A DNA stretch of 64,000 nt from Desertimonas flava (lineage in GTDB: Bacteria; Actinomycetota; Acidimicrobiia; Acidimicrobiales; Ilumatobacteraceae). A program made the translations under genes and the position numbers. The notes beneath the pieces are model-generated. The model searched no databases. It saw nothing but the letters and a program-made list of their open reading frames with translations, and was not told where the DNA came from. Location of the stretch: contig NZ_QKYK01000003.1 in assembly GCF_003426815.1 (NCBI RefSeq), forward strand, positions 186,001-250,000, written 5' to 3'. Below are positions 41,930 to 49,814 of the stretch, piece by piece (position 1 is the first letter of the stretch; each line of letters begins with the position of its first letter).

Positions 41930-42001
41930 TGCGCCCCCTGGGAGTCGAACCCAGAACCAACGGATTAAGAGTCCGCTGCTCTGCCATTGAGCTAGAGGCG
42001 C
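41930..42001 (-). tRNA. tRNA-Lys (anticodon CTT), probable prophage attachment site
   Basis: The cloverleaf is complete: acceptor GCGCCTC/GGGGCGC, anticodon loop CTCTTAA, T arm CTGGG-TTCGACT-CCCAG and discriminator A. Its 3' end faces the prophage, so the gene would be left intact by integration at its 3' part. A duplicate of that 3' part is expected beyond the left edge of the window. Confidence 0.95.
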
Positions 42002-42088
42002 CTTCCCGGCCGGAGCCGGGCTGCGGGCCGGAAGTGTACGGGACGATGGTGCGTCCCGTACACATCCGGACCTGCGGCATTCGAATGG

Positions 42089-42163
42089 GGTGAGCGAGGG
42101 GACTTGAACCCCCGACCTCCAGGGCCACAACCTGGCGCTCTAACCGAGCTGAGCTACGCCCAC
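42089..42163 (-). tRNA. tRNA-His (anticodon GTG)
   Basis: Acceptor GTGGGCG/CGCTCAC, anticodon loop TTGTGGC, T arm GGGGG-TTCAAGT-CCCCT. The extra 5' G (-1) needed for histidine identity is present at 42164, opposite the C discriminator. Probably co-transcribed with tRNA-Lys. Confidence 0.95.
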
Positions 42164-42260
42164 CATGCGGGGAGATAGTCTGCCATGCCGGCGTCGATTC
42201 GCCACCATCGCTTCCGAGGACCGACCGCCGTCACACCGGCTGCGGCGCCGGGACGCCGCA

Positions 42261-43250
42261 TCACTCCGGGGCCGAGGCGCCGAGGATCTTGCCGGCCCGC
42301 AGGACGGTGACCGGCCCGTCCTCGCTGACCACCACGACCGTGGCCGTCGGGTCGTCGAAGCTGTAGCGCCGCGCGGACGTGTGTCGCGTCCCCCGGAAGC
42401 CCTCCACCTCGGCCTCGGCGCTGGCGCTGGGCACGAGGCGTACGCCGATCTGCTCGAGCGTGCCGTCGTCGTCGAACAGCGCGGCGCCGTCGACCTGCCC
42501 GAGCACGTGGCGCAACGGAGCGAGATCGGCCGGATGCATGACGTGCAGCGGCGGCGGCGTGGGGAGACGACGGTCGAAGCTCGCCTCGAGGCTGGTGTCG
42601 GGGTGGTAGACGAGCGTGGCGCCGATACCCCGGGCCCCGAGGTCGTGGACGGCGAACTCGAGCAGGGTCTCGAGCACGTCGCGGTGCCCGTACACCTCGC
42701 AAACACCGACCATGTCGATCCATGCCGACACGAGCGGCTGGTGCTGCCACCGGCGGCCGTCCCAGCGGAACACTCCCCCGGCGTTGACCACCCGGACGAT
42801 CCCCGATGGGTGTCGCTGGACGACCATTCCCTGCATCGCCTCGGCGAGGACGACGAGGTCGCGCTCCGAGCCCGCAGGGCGGTCGAAGATCGCCCACTCG
42901 TCATCGCCGTGCGTTCGGCGGATCAACCAGCTCGAGACGCCGTCCGCATAGGCCCGGGAGGAACCCACCGACCGATCGGTGACCGGTCTCCGCTCGATGT
43001 CGAGTGCCGTGGCCACGCTCCAGGAAGCCGGGTCGCCCGCGGGTTCGATGATCGCGCCGTAGCTCGGCACCCGCCGCTCGTGCACCTTCGGACGCAGGGC
43101 GTAGTCGATCTCGGCGACGGCCAAGGTATCGGTGCGGCTCAGTGGGTCGAGCCCGAGGCCGGCCTCCTCCAGTTCCTCCACGAGCCGGGCAAGTCGACGA
43201 TCGAGCGGCGGCCCGGCCGCCGAGCCGGACGCAGGACCAGGCACGGACAC
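42261..43250 (-). CDS. Diadenylate cyclase (DisA_N/DAC) domain protein (329 aa)
   Basis: The C-terminal 130 residues are a DAC domain, which makes cyclic di-AMP from two ATP: LLEFAVHDLGARGIGATLV, then DGAALFDDDG (DGA motif at about 254) and GTRHTSARR (about 287-295), then TVVVVSEDGPVTVL. The canonical RHR is RHT here, which may alter ATP binding. The N-terminal 180 residues are not the usual DisA or CdaA partner and are unassigned. The GTG at 43250 is preferred; an upstream TTG at 43313 would overlap the pirin promoter. Confidence 0.78.
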   Translation of the reverse strand: MSVPGPASGSAAGPPLDRRLARLVEELEEAGLGLDPLSRTDTLAVAEIDYALRPKVHERRVPSYGAIIEPAGDPASWSVATALDIERRPVTDRSVGSSRAYADGVSSWLIRRTHGDDEWAIFDRPAGSERDLVVLAEAMQGMVVQRHPSGIVRVVNAGGVFRWDGRRWQHQPLVSAWIDMVGVCEVYGHRDVLETLLEFAVHDLGARGIGATLVYHPDTSLEASFDRRLPTPPPLHVMHPADLAPLRHVLGQVDGAALFDDDGTLEQIGVRLVPSASAEAEVEGFRGTRHTSARRYSFDDPTATVVVVSEDGPVTVLRAGKILGASAPE

Positions 43251-43301
43251 GAGCCCAAGGGTAGAGCTGAGCCGAGTGAAGAGGGCGGGTCGGCCGATCG
43301 C

Positions 43302-43330
43302 TTGCGTTCGCAACTATTCCCTGCTACAAT
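43302..43330 (+). promoter_or_regulatory. Promoter of the pirin gene: TTGCGT-N17-TACAAT
   Basis: A -35 at 43302-43307 and a strong -10 at 43325-43330 with 17-base spacing, about 50 bases before the start. Confidence 0.75.
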
Positions 43331-43383
43331 AAGTGCAGCAGCAAGGGTTTGACCCCGCCAGACCCAGAGCAAGGAGGACGCTC

Positions 43384-44346
43384 ATGGCCGCAGTCACCGC
43401 AGACATCACCACCGTTCCCGCCGTGGCGCCCGTTCCCGGGTCCCGGCCCCGACCCGTGCGTTCGGTCACCACCGCACCGCGAGGCGTCGAAGGCGAAGGA
43501 TTCCCCGTGCGCCGGGCCTTCGCCGGCGTCGACCTGAGCGCCCTCGACCCGTTCATCCACATGGACCAGATGGGCGAGATCGACTATGCCCCCGGCGAGC
43601 CCAAGGGGACGCCGTGGCACCCCCACCGCGGGTTCGAGACGGTCACGTACATGATCGAGGGCACGTTCCTCCATCAGGACTCGCACGGCGGTGGCGGCGT
43701 CATCGAGAACGGGGCCACCCAGTGGATGACCGCCGGCAAGGGGATCCTCCACATCGAGACCCCGCCCGAGGAGCTGGTGATGTCCGGCGGGCTGTTCCAC
43801 GGCATCCAGCTGTGGGTCAACCTCCCGGCCAAGGACAAGATGATCGATCCTCGGTATCAGAACCTCGAAGGCGGCGCCATCACCCTGTTGGCCTCGGCCG
43901 ACGGCGGGGCGCTCGTCCGGCTGATCGCCGGCGACGTCACCGACGCCGTCACGACGCACCACGGTCCGGGGTCCACCCACACACCGATCGTCATGGCCCA
44001 CGTGACCGTGGAGCCCGGCGGTCGGCTCGAGCTCCCCTGGCGGCCCGATTTCAACGCCCTCGCCTACGTGCTGTCGGGCCGGGGCAGCGCCGGCGACGAG
44101 CAGGCGCCGGTCGCGCTCGGTCAGCTCGCCGTCTTCGACGCCGGTGACACCGTGATGCTCACCGCCGACGCCGGAGAACGCCTCGACGTGCTCCTGCTCG
44201 GCGGACAGCCGATCCGCGAGCCGGTGGCCGCCTACGGCCCCTTCGTGATGAACACCAGGGCCGAACTGCAGCAGGCGGTGGACGACTTCAACGCCGGCCG
44301 TCTCGGCACCATCCCGGCCGACGGCATCCAGCCCTTCCGGGGGTGA
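43384..44346 (+). CDS. Pirin family protein (320 aa)
   Basis: Pirins are bicupin proteins; some are quercetinase-like dioxygenases, others act on regulators. The metal ligands of the N-terminal cupin are visible: H79 and H81 in HPHRGFETVTYMIEG, H123 and E125 in LHIETPP. The C-terminal cupin and the usual last helix (AELQQAVDDFNAGRLG) are present. Start chosen at the ATG behind AAGGAGG. A bidirectional terminator follows. Confidence 0.93.
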   Translation: MAAVTADITTVPAVAPVPGSRPRPVRSVTTAPRGVEGEGFPVRRAFAGVDLSALDPFIHMDQMGEIDYAPGEPKGTPWHPHRGFETVTYMIEGTFLHQDSHGGGGVIENGATQWMTAGKGILHIETPPEELVMSGGLFHGIQLWVNLPAKDKMIDPRYQNLEGGAITLLASADGGALVRLIAGDVTDAVTTHHGPGSTHTPIVMAHVTVEPGGRLELPWRPDFNALAYVLSGRGSAGDEQAPVALGQLAVFDAGDTVMLTADAGERLDVLLLGGQPIREPVAAYGPFVMNTRAELQQAVDDFNAGRLGTIPADGIQPFRG

Positions 44347-44357
44347 CCCGCTGAGAA

Positions 44358-44409
44358 CGCGACTCCAGCCCTCGAGGTGGCGCCCAGCCGCCTCGAGGGC
44401 TCAGTCGCG
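44358..44409. terminator. Bidirectional terminator between convergent genes
   Basis: AGCCCTCGAGG (44367-44377) pairs with 44391-44401, extended by CGCGACT/AGTCGCG (44358-44364, 44403-44409). It separates the pirin gene from the DUF2889 gene. Confidence 0.8.
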
Positions 44410-45165
44410 TCCCGGCCCCGTGTCCGACCGGCGCGGCCGCAACCGTTCCCGGCGCTCGGTGATGGTGATGGGCTCCCCGATCGCCTGTCCGGCCCGGATC
44501 CCGGCGACGATCGGCCCCTCCTCGTCCCACACGTGACACGAGTTGAGGTTCGGCCTGAGCATCATCTCTCTTTGCTCGGCCGAGACCGTCCACGCCCCGT
44601 CCGGCTCGGCGAGACCGTCGCGCATGCCGTCATGCATCGACATCGACCAGATCGACTGGATCGCCACCGGCGCCATCGCCAGCAGCAGCGCCGTCGTGTG
44701 GGTGCATCCGCGCGGCCCACCGAACAGCTCCCGCACCCGGTTGTTGAAGCCGCGGGCGATCGACAGGCCGACGAGCTTGCCGTAGTGGTCGACGATCGAC
44801 AGGCACTCGGTGTGGGGATGCGATTCGAACAGCACGTTGGCGGCGACGATCTCCATCGACGGGAAGGCGACCTCCATCTCGACCTGCATGTGGTGGATGG
44901 TGAGCGGGTCGGGGTCCTCGGCGAGGTACAGCCCGGCCGGCTTCTGGTCACGGACCGCGCCACGGAGCAGGAGGTGGCGGCCACCCTCGACCTCCATCAG
45001 GTACGACCGCACGCGGTACTCCCGGTCGTGAAGCAGGACCAACCCCGGCGGATCAGGGGGCAGGATCGGGGAATCATCGACGACGGGCACCCGATAGTCG
45101 TACCGCTTGAACCCGCAGGCCGACGACTCGGGAGGACGGTGCTCCAGGACACCGAAGCCACACAC
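44401..45165 (-). CDS. DUF2889 family protein (254 aa)
   Basis: The core LLLRGAVRDQKPAGLY, then a long beta region (IHHMQVEMEVAFPSMEIVAA) and CTHTTALLLAMAPVAIQS fit DUF2889, a family of unknown function often found with thioesterase or acyl-CoA genes in actinobacteria. The long frame continues upstream to 45714, but that part is antisense to the acetyltransferase, so a GTG at 45165 is taken as the start. No membrane segment. Confidence 0.65.
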   Translation of the reverse strand: MCGFGVLEHRPPESSACGFKRYDYRVPVVDDSPILPPDPPGLVLLHDREYRVRSYLMEVEGGRHLLLRGAVRDQKPAGLYLAEDPDPLTIHHMQVEMEVAFPSMEIVAANVLFESHPHTECLSIVDHYGKLVGLSIARGFNNRVRELFGGPRGCTHTTALLLAMAPVAIQSIWSMSMHDGMRDGLAEPDGAWTVSAEQREMMLRPNLNSCHVWDEEGPIVAGIRAGQAIGEPITITERRERLRPRRSDTGPGRD

Positions 45166-45185
45166 GGGCGGCCCGGAGGCGGCAG

Positions 45186-45201
45186 TACCGTTCGAGGGGT
45201 G
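45186..45201 (+). promoter_or_regulatory. TACCGT-N7-GTG leaderless start
   Basis: TACCGT (45186-45191) ends 7 bases before the GTG of the acetyltransferase and there is no ribosome site. Confidence 0.5.
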
Positions 45202-45819
45202 ACGCTCGCTTCCACCACCGGTCCCCTGACCGGATCCATCATCGAGCTGATCCCGCTCGACACGTCGTTGGCCGCCGGACTCGCCGCGGCATCGGCCGTG
45301 GGCCGGGACACGTATGGCTTCACCGAGGTCCCCGACGGCGAGGACGCCATGCGGGACTACATCCGGCGCGTGCTCCAACAGCGCGACGCCGGCGTCTCGG
45401 TGCCGTTCGCCCAGCGCCTCGTGTCGTCGGGGCGGCTGATCGGCTGCACGCGTTATCTCGACATCCGCAACTGGCGGGGACGTCCCGAGCCGGACGAGGT
45501 GGAGATCGGCGGCACGTGGCTGGCGGCCGACGTGCAACGCAGCGGTGCCAACACCGAGTCCAAGCTGCTGATGCTGACCAACGCGTTCGAGACGTGGGGT
45601 GTGTTCCGGGTGGCCCTGGCCACCGACGAGCGCAACGAGCGCAGCAGGACGGCGATCGAGGGCATCGGCGCCCGTTTCGAGGGGATCCTGCGCAACTCCC
45701 GGCCGTCGACACACCCCGGTGAGGAGGGGCGACCGCGCCGGACGGCCCTGTTCTCGATCACCGACGAAGAGTGGCCGCAGGTGAAGGCCCGGCTCATCGC
45801 GCGATTGGCGCGCACATGA
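45199..45819 (+). CDS. GNAT-family N-acetyltransferase (206 aa)
   Basis: The protein has the RimJ/RimL-type layout: an N-terminal ELIPLDTSLAAGLAAA block, ARRYLDI-like strand (CTRYLDIRNW), VEIGGTWLAADVQRSGAN and the acetyl-CoA region FRVALATDERNERSRTAIEGIGA. It probably transfers acetyl from acetyl-CoA to an amine; the substrate is unknown. The leaderless GTG start is chosen because upstream codons lie antisense to the divergent gene. Confidence 0.85.
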   Translation: MTLASTTGPLTGSIIELIPLDTSLAAGLAAASAVGRDTYGFTEVPDGEDAMRDYIRRVLQQRDAGVSVPFAQRLVSSGRLIGCTRYLDIRNWRGRPEPDEVEIGGTWLAADVQRSGANTESKLLMLTNAFETWGVFRVALATDERNERSRTAIEGIGARFEGILRNSRPSTHPGEEGRPRRTALFSITDEEWPQVKARLIARLART

Positions 45820-45836
45820 TCGTCACACGTCGCGCA

Positions 45837-45865
45837 TTCACCCGGAGCCGGCCGCTCGCTACCGT
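45837..45865 (+). promoter_or_regulatory. Promoter TTCACC-N17-TACCGT
   Basis: A -35 at 45837-45842 and a -10 at 45860-45865 with a 17-base spacer, 7 bases before a leaderless ATG at 45873. Confidence 0.6.
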
Positions 45866-45872
45866 TCGCGTG

Positions 45873-45917
45873 ATGTCTGTTCCAGCCGACAGCGCGAACG
45901 CCGGGCGCCGCCGATGA
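45873..45917 (+). CDS. Leaderless 14-codon leader peptide, coupled to the reductase gene
   Basis: The ORF encodes MSVPADSANAGRRR and its stop TGA overlaps the next ATG (ATGA at 45914). The ATG sits 7 bases after TACCGT. It is too small to be a usual protein; it may couple or attenuate translation of the reductase. The existence of the ORF is seen; its function is inference. Confidence 0.45.
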   Translation: MSVPADSANAGRRR

Positions 45918-46516
45918 GCGCGCTCATCGTCACCGCGCACCCGTGCGCTGACAGCTACACCGCAGCGGTCGCCGCGGCCGCTGCGAACGGGCTGAAGGCC
46001 GCCGGACACACGGTGACCACGCTCGACCTGTACGGGATCGGGTTCGACGCGGCGATGAGCCGGGAGGACCTGGCGGCGTACCAGGCCGGCGATCCTCCCA
46101 TCGACCCGCTCGTGCGTGAGCACGGCGAGCTCGTCCGGGCCGCCGACACGCTGGTGTTCGTGTACCCGACGTGGTGGAGCGGGCTGCCCGCCGTGCTGAA
46201 GGGCTGGCTGGAACGGGTGCTCGTACCAGGGGTGGCCTTCACGTTCGACGAGGGCGGCAAGGTCCGCCCGGCGATGCAGCACGTGCGTCGCATCGTCGGG
46301 GTGAGCACCTATGGCTCGCCGTGGACCTACGTGAAGCTCGTCAACGACAACGGTCGGCGGATCCTCACGCGGGCCCTGCGGCTCAGCTGCGGCGGCGGGA
46401 CCGCCACCACGTGGCTCGGCCTGTACTCCATCGACACCACCGGTGACAACGAGCGCCGGGCATTCCTCGATCGCGTCGAGCACCGGATGTCCAAGATCAA
46501 GGCGAGCGGGGCGTGA
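45914..46516 (+). CDS. NAD(P)H:quinone oxidoreductase-like flavoprotein (200 aa)
   Basis: Flavodoxin-fold family related to NQO1/KefF. The characteristic segment VYPTWWSGLPAVLKGWLERVL and N-terminal IVTAHPCADSYTAAV bind FMN or FAD. It should reduce quinones by two electrons with NAD(P)H; the physiological substrate is not known. GTGA overlap couples it to the next gene, a paralogue. Confidence 0.85.
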   Translation: MSALIVTAHPCADSYTAAVAAAAANGLKAAGHTVTTLDLYGIGFDAAMSREDLAAYQAGDPPIDPLVREHGELVRAADTLVFVYPTWWSGLPAVLKGWLERVLVPGVAFTFDEGGKVRPAMQHVRRIVGVSTYGSPWTYVKLVNDNGRRILTRALRLSCGGGTATTWLGLYSIDTTGDNERRAFLDRVEHRMSKIKASGA

Positions 46517-47091
46517 AGACCCTGGTCGTCTACTGCCATCCGAATCCCGACTCGTTCCTCGCCGCGGTCAACGACCGTGCTGTGGCCGCGCTCCGAGACG
46601 GAGGCCACGAGGTGCGCCTACGCGATCTCTACGCCGAAGGCTTCGACCCGGCGATGAGCGCCGACGAGCGCAAGGCGCACCGGGAGCCGGGCGCACCGGC
46701 GGGACTCGAGGGGTATGCCGAGGACCTGCACTGGTGCGAACACCTCGTACTCGTGTACCCGACGTGGTGGAGCGGCCAGCCCGCCGTGCTGAAGGGGTGG
46801 ATGGACCGGGTCTGGGTGCGCGGGGTGGCCTGGGAGATGCCGGCCGGTGCCAACCGGGTCCACGCCCGCTTGAAGAACGTGCGGCGCGTCACCGCCGTCA
46901 CCACCCACGGTTCCACCAAGCGCATCAACGCCCTGGAGGGCGAGGCCGGCAAGCGCACGGTCACCCGATCGCTGCGCGCGCTGTGCCACCCGTTGGCCCG
47001 CACCAAGTGGCTGGCGATGTACGACCTCGACCGAGCCGGTGCCGACGCGCGCGAGAAGTTCCTCGACCGGGTTGCTCGCACGCTCCGCTAG
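46513..47091 (+). CDS. NAD(P)H:quinone oxidoreductase-like flavoprotein, second copy (192 aa)
   Basis: A tandem paralogue of the gene before it: VVYCHPNPDSFLAAV at the N-terminus and VYPTWWSGQPAVLKGWMDRVW. GTG start overlapping the upstream stop. The two proteins could act as a heterodimer, since family members are dimers; that is inference. Confidence 0.85.
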   Translation: MKTLVVYCHPNPDSFLAAVNDRAVAALRDGGHEVRLRDLYAEGFDPAMSADERKAHREPGAPAGLEGYAEDLHWCEHLVLVYPTWWSGQPAVLKGWMDRVWVRGVAWEMPAGANRVHARLKNVRRVTAVTTHGSTKRINALEGEAGKRTVTRSLRALCHPLARTKWLAMYDLDRAGADAREKFLDRVARTLR

Positions 47092-47114
47092 CGCGGTCGT
47101 CGCTGCGGCGGCGA

Positions 47115-48293
47115 TCAGAGCGTGAAGCGGCTGACCGTCTCGACGTGCGTGGTGTGCGGGAAGGTGTCGACGACGGTCGACTGCTCGTGGCGGTAGCCGG
47201 CCTTGGCGAGCAGCTTGGCGTCGCGTCCGAGTGACGCCGGGTCACAGCTCACCAACACCAGCACCGGCGCCCCGGTCCGGACGAGCGCCGCGGTACCCGG
47301 CGCACCGAGCCCGCTGCGCGCCGGATCGGCGACGACCACGTCGATCGCCACGTCGGTCGGCGCATGCCAGCCACCGACCTCGCCGCGAACGATCTCCCCG
47401 CGACGGCCGGCGAGGTTCTCGTAGGCGTCGTCGACGGCCGAGCGTGAGGTCTCGATGGCGATCACCGGGACGTCCTCGGACGTCAGACACGCAGCGAACA
47501 TCCCGATCCCGGCGTAAGCATCGACGATGACCGAGGCATCGGCCAGTTCGGGGGCGGCCTTGGCCACCGTGCGGACGAGCAGAGCGGCGGCCTGCGGTCC
47601 CGACTGGAAGAACGAGCCGAGAGACACGCGCAGCCGCCGGCCGGCGACCTCCTCGTACATGACGGCCTTGCTGCCCCGCAGCACGTCGGGCGACAGGCCC
47701 CGTACGGCGCCCTTGGCCTTGTCCCACCGGGCGCCGGCGACGCCGTCGGCCACCGAGTAGCGCATGGTCAGCTCGACCTGCGGATCGAGAGTGACCCCGG
47801 CGACGAGCTCGCGCAGCGCGGGATGAGCGACGAGACAAGCAGGCGCCGGGATCACGTCGTGCGATTGCTCGGCGCGGAACCCGGCGACACCGTCGGGACC
47901 GGCCGACACGCGGATCGTGGTGCGGTACCCCTCGGACGGCACCGTCCCCCCGAGCTCGACAATCGGCTCGGCGATGCCGCCGATGCGCCGCAGGGCGTCG
48001 GTCACGATGGCGACCTTGGCTGCCCGCTGGGCGTCGTGGCTGATGTGCAACCAGCCGCAGCCGCCACAGCCGGCGAGGCGGGACGGGCATGGTGGGCTGA
48101 CGCGATCCGGCGACGCCGTCGTCACGTCCACCACGTGGGCGCGGGCCCAGTCGCGCTTCTCGTGGGTGACCTCGGCGACCACGGTCTCACCGGGCAACGC
48201 CCCACGGATGAACACGACCCGGCCGTCGCTGTCACGGGCGATCGCTTCGCCGCCCGCGGCGAAGCGATCGGGCGAGAGGACCAGCGTCGGCAT
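47115..48293 (-). CDS. TrmA/RlmD-family RNA m5U methyltransferase (392 aa)
   Basis: Methylates C5 of uridine in tRNA or rRNA with S-adenosylmethionine. A TRAM domain (about 2-55) comes first, then an iron-sulfur cysteine cluster motif CPSRLAGCGGCGWLH, then the Rossmann domain with DAYAGIGMFA and the catalytic cysteine in LVSCDPASLGRD, and the basic end VDTFPHTTHVETV. The specific base cannot be decided. The frame starts upstream at 48323, but the ATG at 48293 follows a TATCAT hexamer by six bases and matches the TRAM start. Confidence 0.88.
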   Translation of the reverse strand: MPTLVLSPDRFAAGGEAIARDSDGRVVFIRGALPGETVVAEVTHEKRDWARAHVVDVTTASPDRVSPPCPSRLAGCGGCGWLHISHDAQRAAKVAIVTDALRRIGGIAEPIVELGGTVPSEGYRTTIRVSAGPDGVAGFRAEQSHDVIPAPACLVAHPALRELVAGVTLDPQVELTMRYSVADGVAGARWDKAKGAVRGLSPDVLRGSKAVMYEEVAGRRLRVSLGSFFQSGPQAAALLVRTVAKAAPELADASVIVDAYAGIGMFAACLTSEDVPVIAIETSRSAVDDAYENLAGRRGEIVRGEVGGWHAPTDVAIDVVVADPARSGLGAPGTAALVRTGAPVLVLVSCDPASLGRDAKLLAKAGYRHEQSTVVDTFPHTTHVETVSRFTL

Positions 48294-48372
48294 CCGCGCA
48301 TGATAGGGCCGGCTGCGGTTCACTCGGCGCGCGTCCGGTCGACGGGCACGGTGCGGTCGGTGCTCCGAACGC

Positions 48373-48388
48373 TACGGTCCTGTGGGTG
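48373..48388 (+). promoter_or_regulatory. TACGGT-N7-GTG leaderless start of rpe
   Basis: TACGGT (48373-48378) lies exactly 7 bases before the GTG; no ribosome site is present. Confidence 0.5.
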
Positions 48389-49069
48389 ACGCGCCCGGTG
48401 ATGATCGCCCCGTCGGTTCTGCCCGCTGATTTCTCCCGCCTCGGTGATGCGGTCGAGGCGCTCGCCCAGGCGGGGGTCGACCTGATCCAGTGGGACGTGA
48501 TGGACGGCCAGTTCGTCCCCAACCTGACGTTCGGCCCGGACGTGATCGCCTCCACGCGCGACCGCACCGACCTCCCGTTCGAGGCCCATCTCATGGTCTG
48601 GACCCCCGACGCGATGGCCCGGCACTACGTGGAGGCCGGGTGCTCCCGCCTGATCGTCCACGCCGAGGCGACCACCCACCTGCACCGCACGCTCGGCAAC
48701 ATCGCCGAGCTCGGCGCCTCGGCTGCGGTCGCCCTCAATCCGGCCACGCCACCGTCGGCGATCGCCCACGTGCTCGACCTCGTCGACCTCGTCCTCGTCA
48801 TGACGGTCAATCCCGGGTTCGGCGGGCAGCGCTACATCGCGACGATGGAGCCGAAGATCCGCGAGGTGCAGGCGATGCTCGAGGCGGCCGGGCGTGCCGA
48901 CGAGGTGCACATCGAGGTGGACGGCGGCATCGCCGCCGACACCGTCGCCGGCGCGGCCGCGGCGGGGGCCAACGTGTTGGTGGCCGGCAGCGCGCTGTTC
49001 CGGCACCCGGACGGGCTGGGCGCCGCGGTCAGCGAGCTGCGCTCGTTGGCCACCGCGGCTCGAGCCTGA
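48386..49069 (+). CDS. rpe: Ribulose-phosphate 3-epimerase (227 aa)
   Basis: Converts ribulose 5-phosphate and xylulose 5-phosphate in the pentose phosphate and Calvin-type routes. TIM-barrel signatures are all present: WDVMDGQFVPNLTFGP, then HAEAT, MTVNPGFGGQRYI and VDGGI near the end (metal and phosphate sites). Length is normal. Confidence 0.96.
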   Translation: MTRPVMIAPSVLPADFSRLGDAVEALAQAGVDLIQWDVMDGQFVPNLTFGPDVIASTRDRTDLPFEAHLMVWTPDAMARHYVEAGCSRLIVHAEATTHLHRTLGNIAELGASAAVALNPATPPSAIAHVLDLVDLVLVMTVNPGFGGQRYIATMEPKIREVQAMLEAAGRADEVHIEVDGGIAADTVAGAAAAGANVLVAGSALFRHPDGLGAAVSELRSLATAARA

Positions 49070-49072
49070 CGC

Positions 49073-49762
49073 TCACGATCGCGGCAGCCTCGGCGCCTGG
49101 TTGCGGGGCCGGCCGAGCGACTCGACGCCTCGCCCGAACCCGGTGAGTATCCACCGGACGGCTGCGAGGGCGAGCACACCGCCGAGGACGGAACCGACGG
49201 CGACGAGCACCGCTCGCAGCAGGCCACCGCGATCGTCGAGCAGCGGCGTGAACAATCCCGAGTCGACGCTGCTGCCGTCGGTGTGCAGGGTGACGTTGGG
49301 GTCGTCCACCTCGGGGCAGACGAGATCGCTCTCGTCAGCACCGATCACCTCGTCGTCGCCGATCGGAGCCGGCCGCTCGGCGACCTTCGACTCGAGGTAG
49401 CCGGTCGTGCTGTTCTCCGGTCGTGACGCACCAACGAGGAACTGACCACCGTCGTCGAGGTACTTCGCGTCGACGCCGTACCGCACGTCGACGTAGAAGT
49501 TTCCGTCGGGCAGTTGGCTGGCGTAGGCGCCCATGTCGCCGGCGCGGATCTGGTCGATGCGGAAGCGCACGGTGCGGAAGTCTCGGTCGGTGACCGTGCC
49601 GACGAACACCACGTCGGCCAGCTGCTGGATGGGGCAGCCGTCGGGGACGACGATGAACGGCTGGCGAGACGGCGGCGCGTCGGGAGGGACCTGGGCCGCG
49701 GCGACGCCCGGGACCACGGCTGATGCACCAGCCAGCAGCAGCATCGCCGCGCGCTTCCTCAC
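49073..49762 (-). CDS. Exported membrane-anchored protein (229 aa)
   Basis: GTG start at 49762 gives a signal peptide (RKRAAMLLLAGASAVVPGVAAA). The mature region is beta-rich (FVGTVTDRDFRTVRFRIDQI, VDVRYGVDAKYL) with two Cys, and the C-terminus has a membrane helix (LVAVGSVLGGVLALAAVRWI) and a short basic tail. The domain resembles a small secreted OB or NTF-like fold seen in many actinobacteria; function unknown. Longer starts to 49918 overlap the dehydrogenase gene. Confidence 0.65.
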   Translation of the reverse strand: MRKRAAMLLLAGASAVVPGVAAAQVPPDAPPSRQPFIVVPDGCPIQQLADVVFVGTVTDRDFRTVRFRIDQIRAGDMGAYASQLPDGNFYVDVRYGVDAKYLDDGGQFLVGASRPENSTTGYLESKVAERPAPIGDDEVIGADESDLVCPEVDDPNVTLHTDGSSVDSGLFTPLLDDRGGLLRAVLVAVGSVLGGVLALAAVRWILTGFGRGVESLGRPRNQAPRLPRS

Positions 49763-49814
49763 GGCCGCCAGCGTAGGCGGCCGACCTCGCGCGATCGGGG
49801 CAGGCCGAACCGAA

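Larger units (their letters stand above)
1..41930. mobile_element. Siphovirus-type prophage, right-hand portion
   Basis: The stretch carries a near-complete set of virion genes (portal, MuF, protease, capsid, major tail protein, connectors, tail chaperones, tape measure, distal tail protein, hub, endolysin, holin) followed by a Gp157-like protein and a Sak-type ATPase. It ends at the 3' end of tRNA-Lys at 41930, the classical position for a tyrosine-integrase attachment site. No terminase, integrase or repressor is visible, so the left end should lie upstream of base 1. The genes are tightly packed, with many ATGA or GTGA start-stop overlaps. The exact right boundary is inferred. Confidence 0.9.

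Noticed and set aside
41565-42128. A 187-aa minus-strand ORF containing GAGRTRTCDC
   Set aside because: It is a translation across tRNA-Trp, tRNA-Lys and tRNA-His; such peptides are a well-known artefact.
43251-43313. TTG at 43313 as the start of the diadenylate cyclase-like gene
   Set aside because: It would lie inside the divergent pirin promoter and lacks a ribosome site; GTG at 43250 is more likely.
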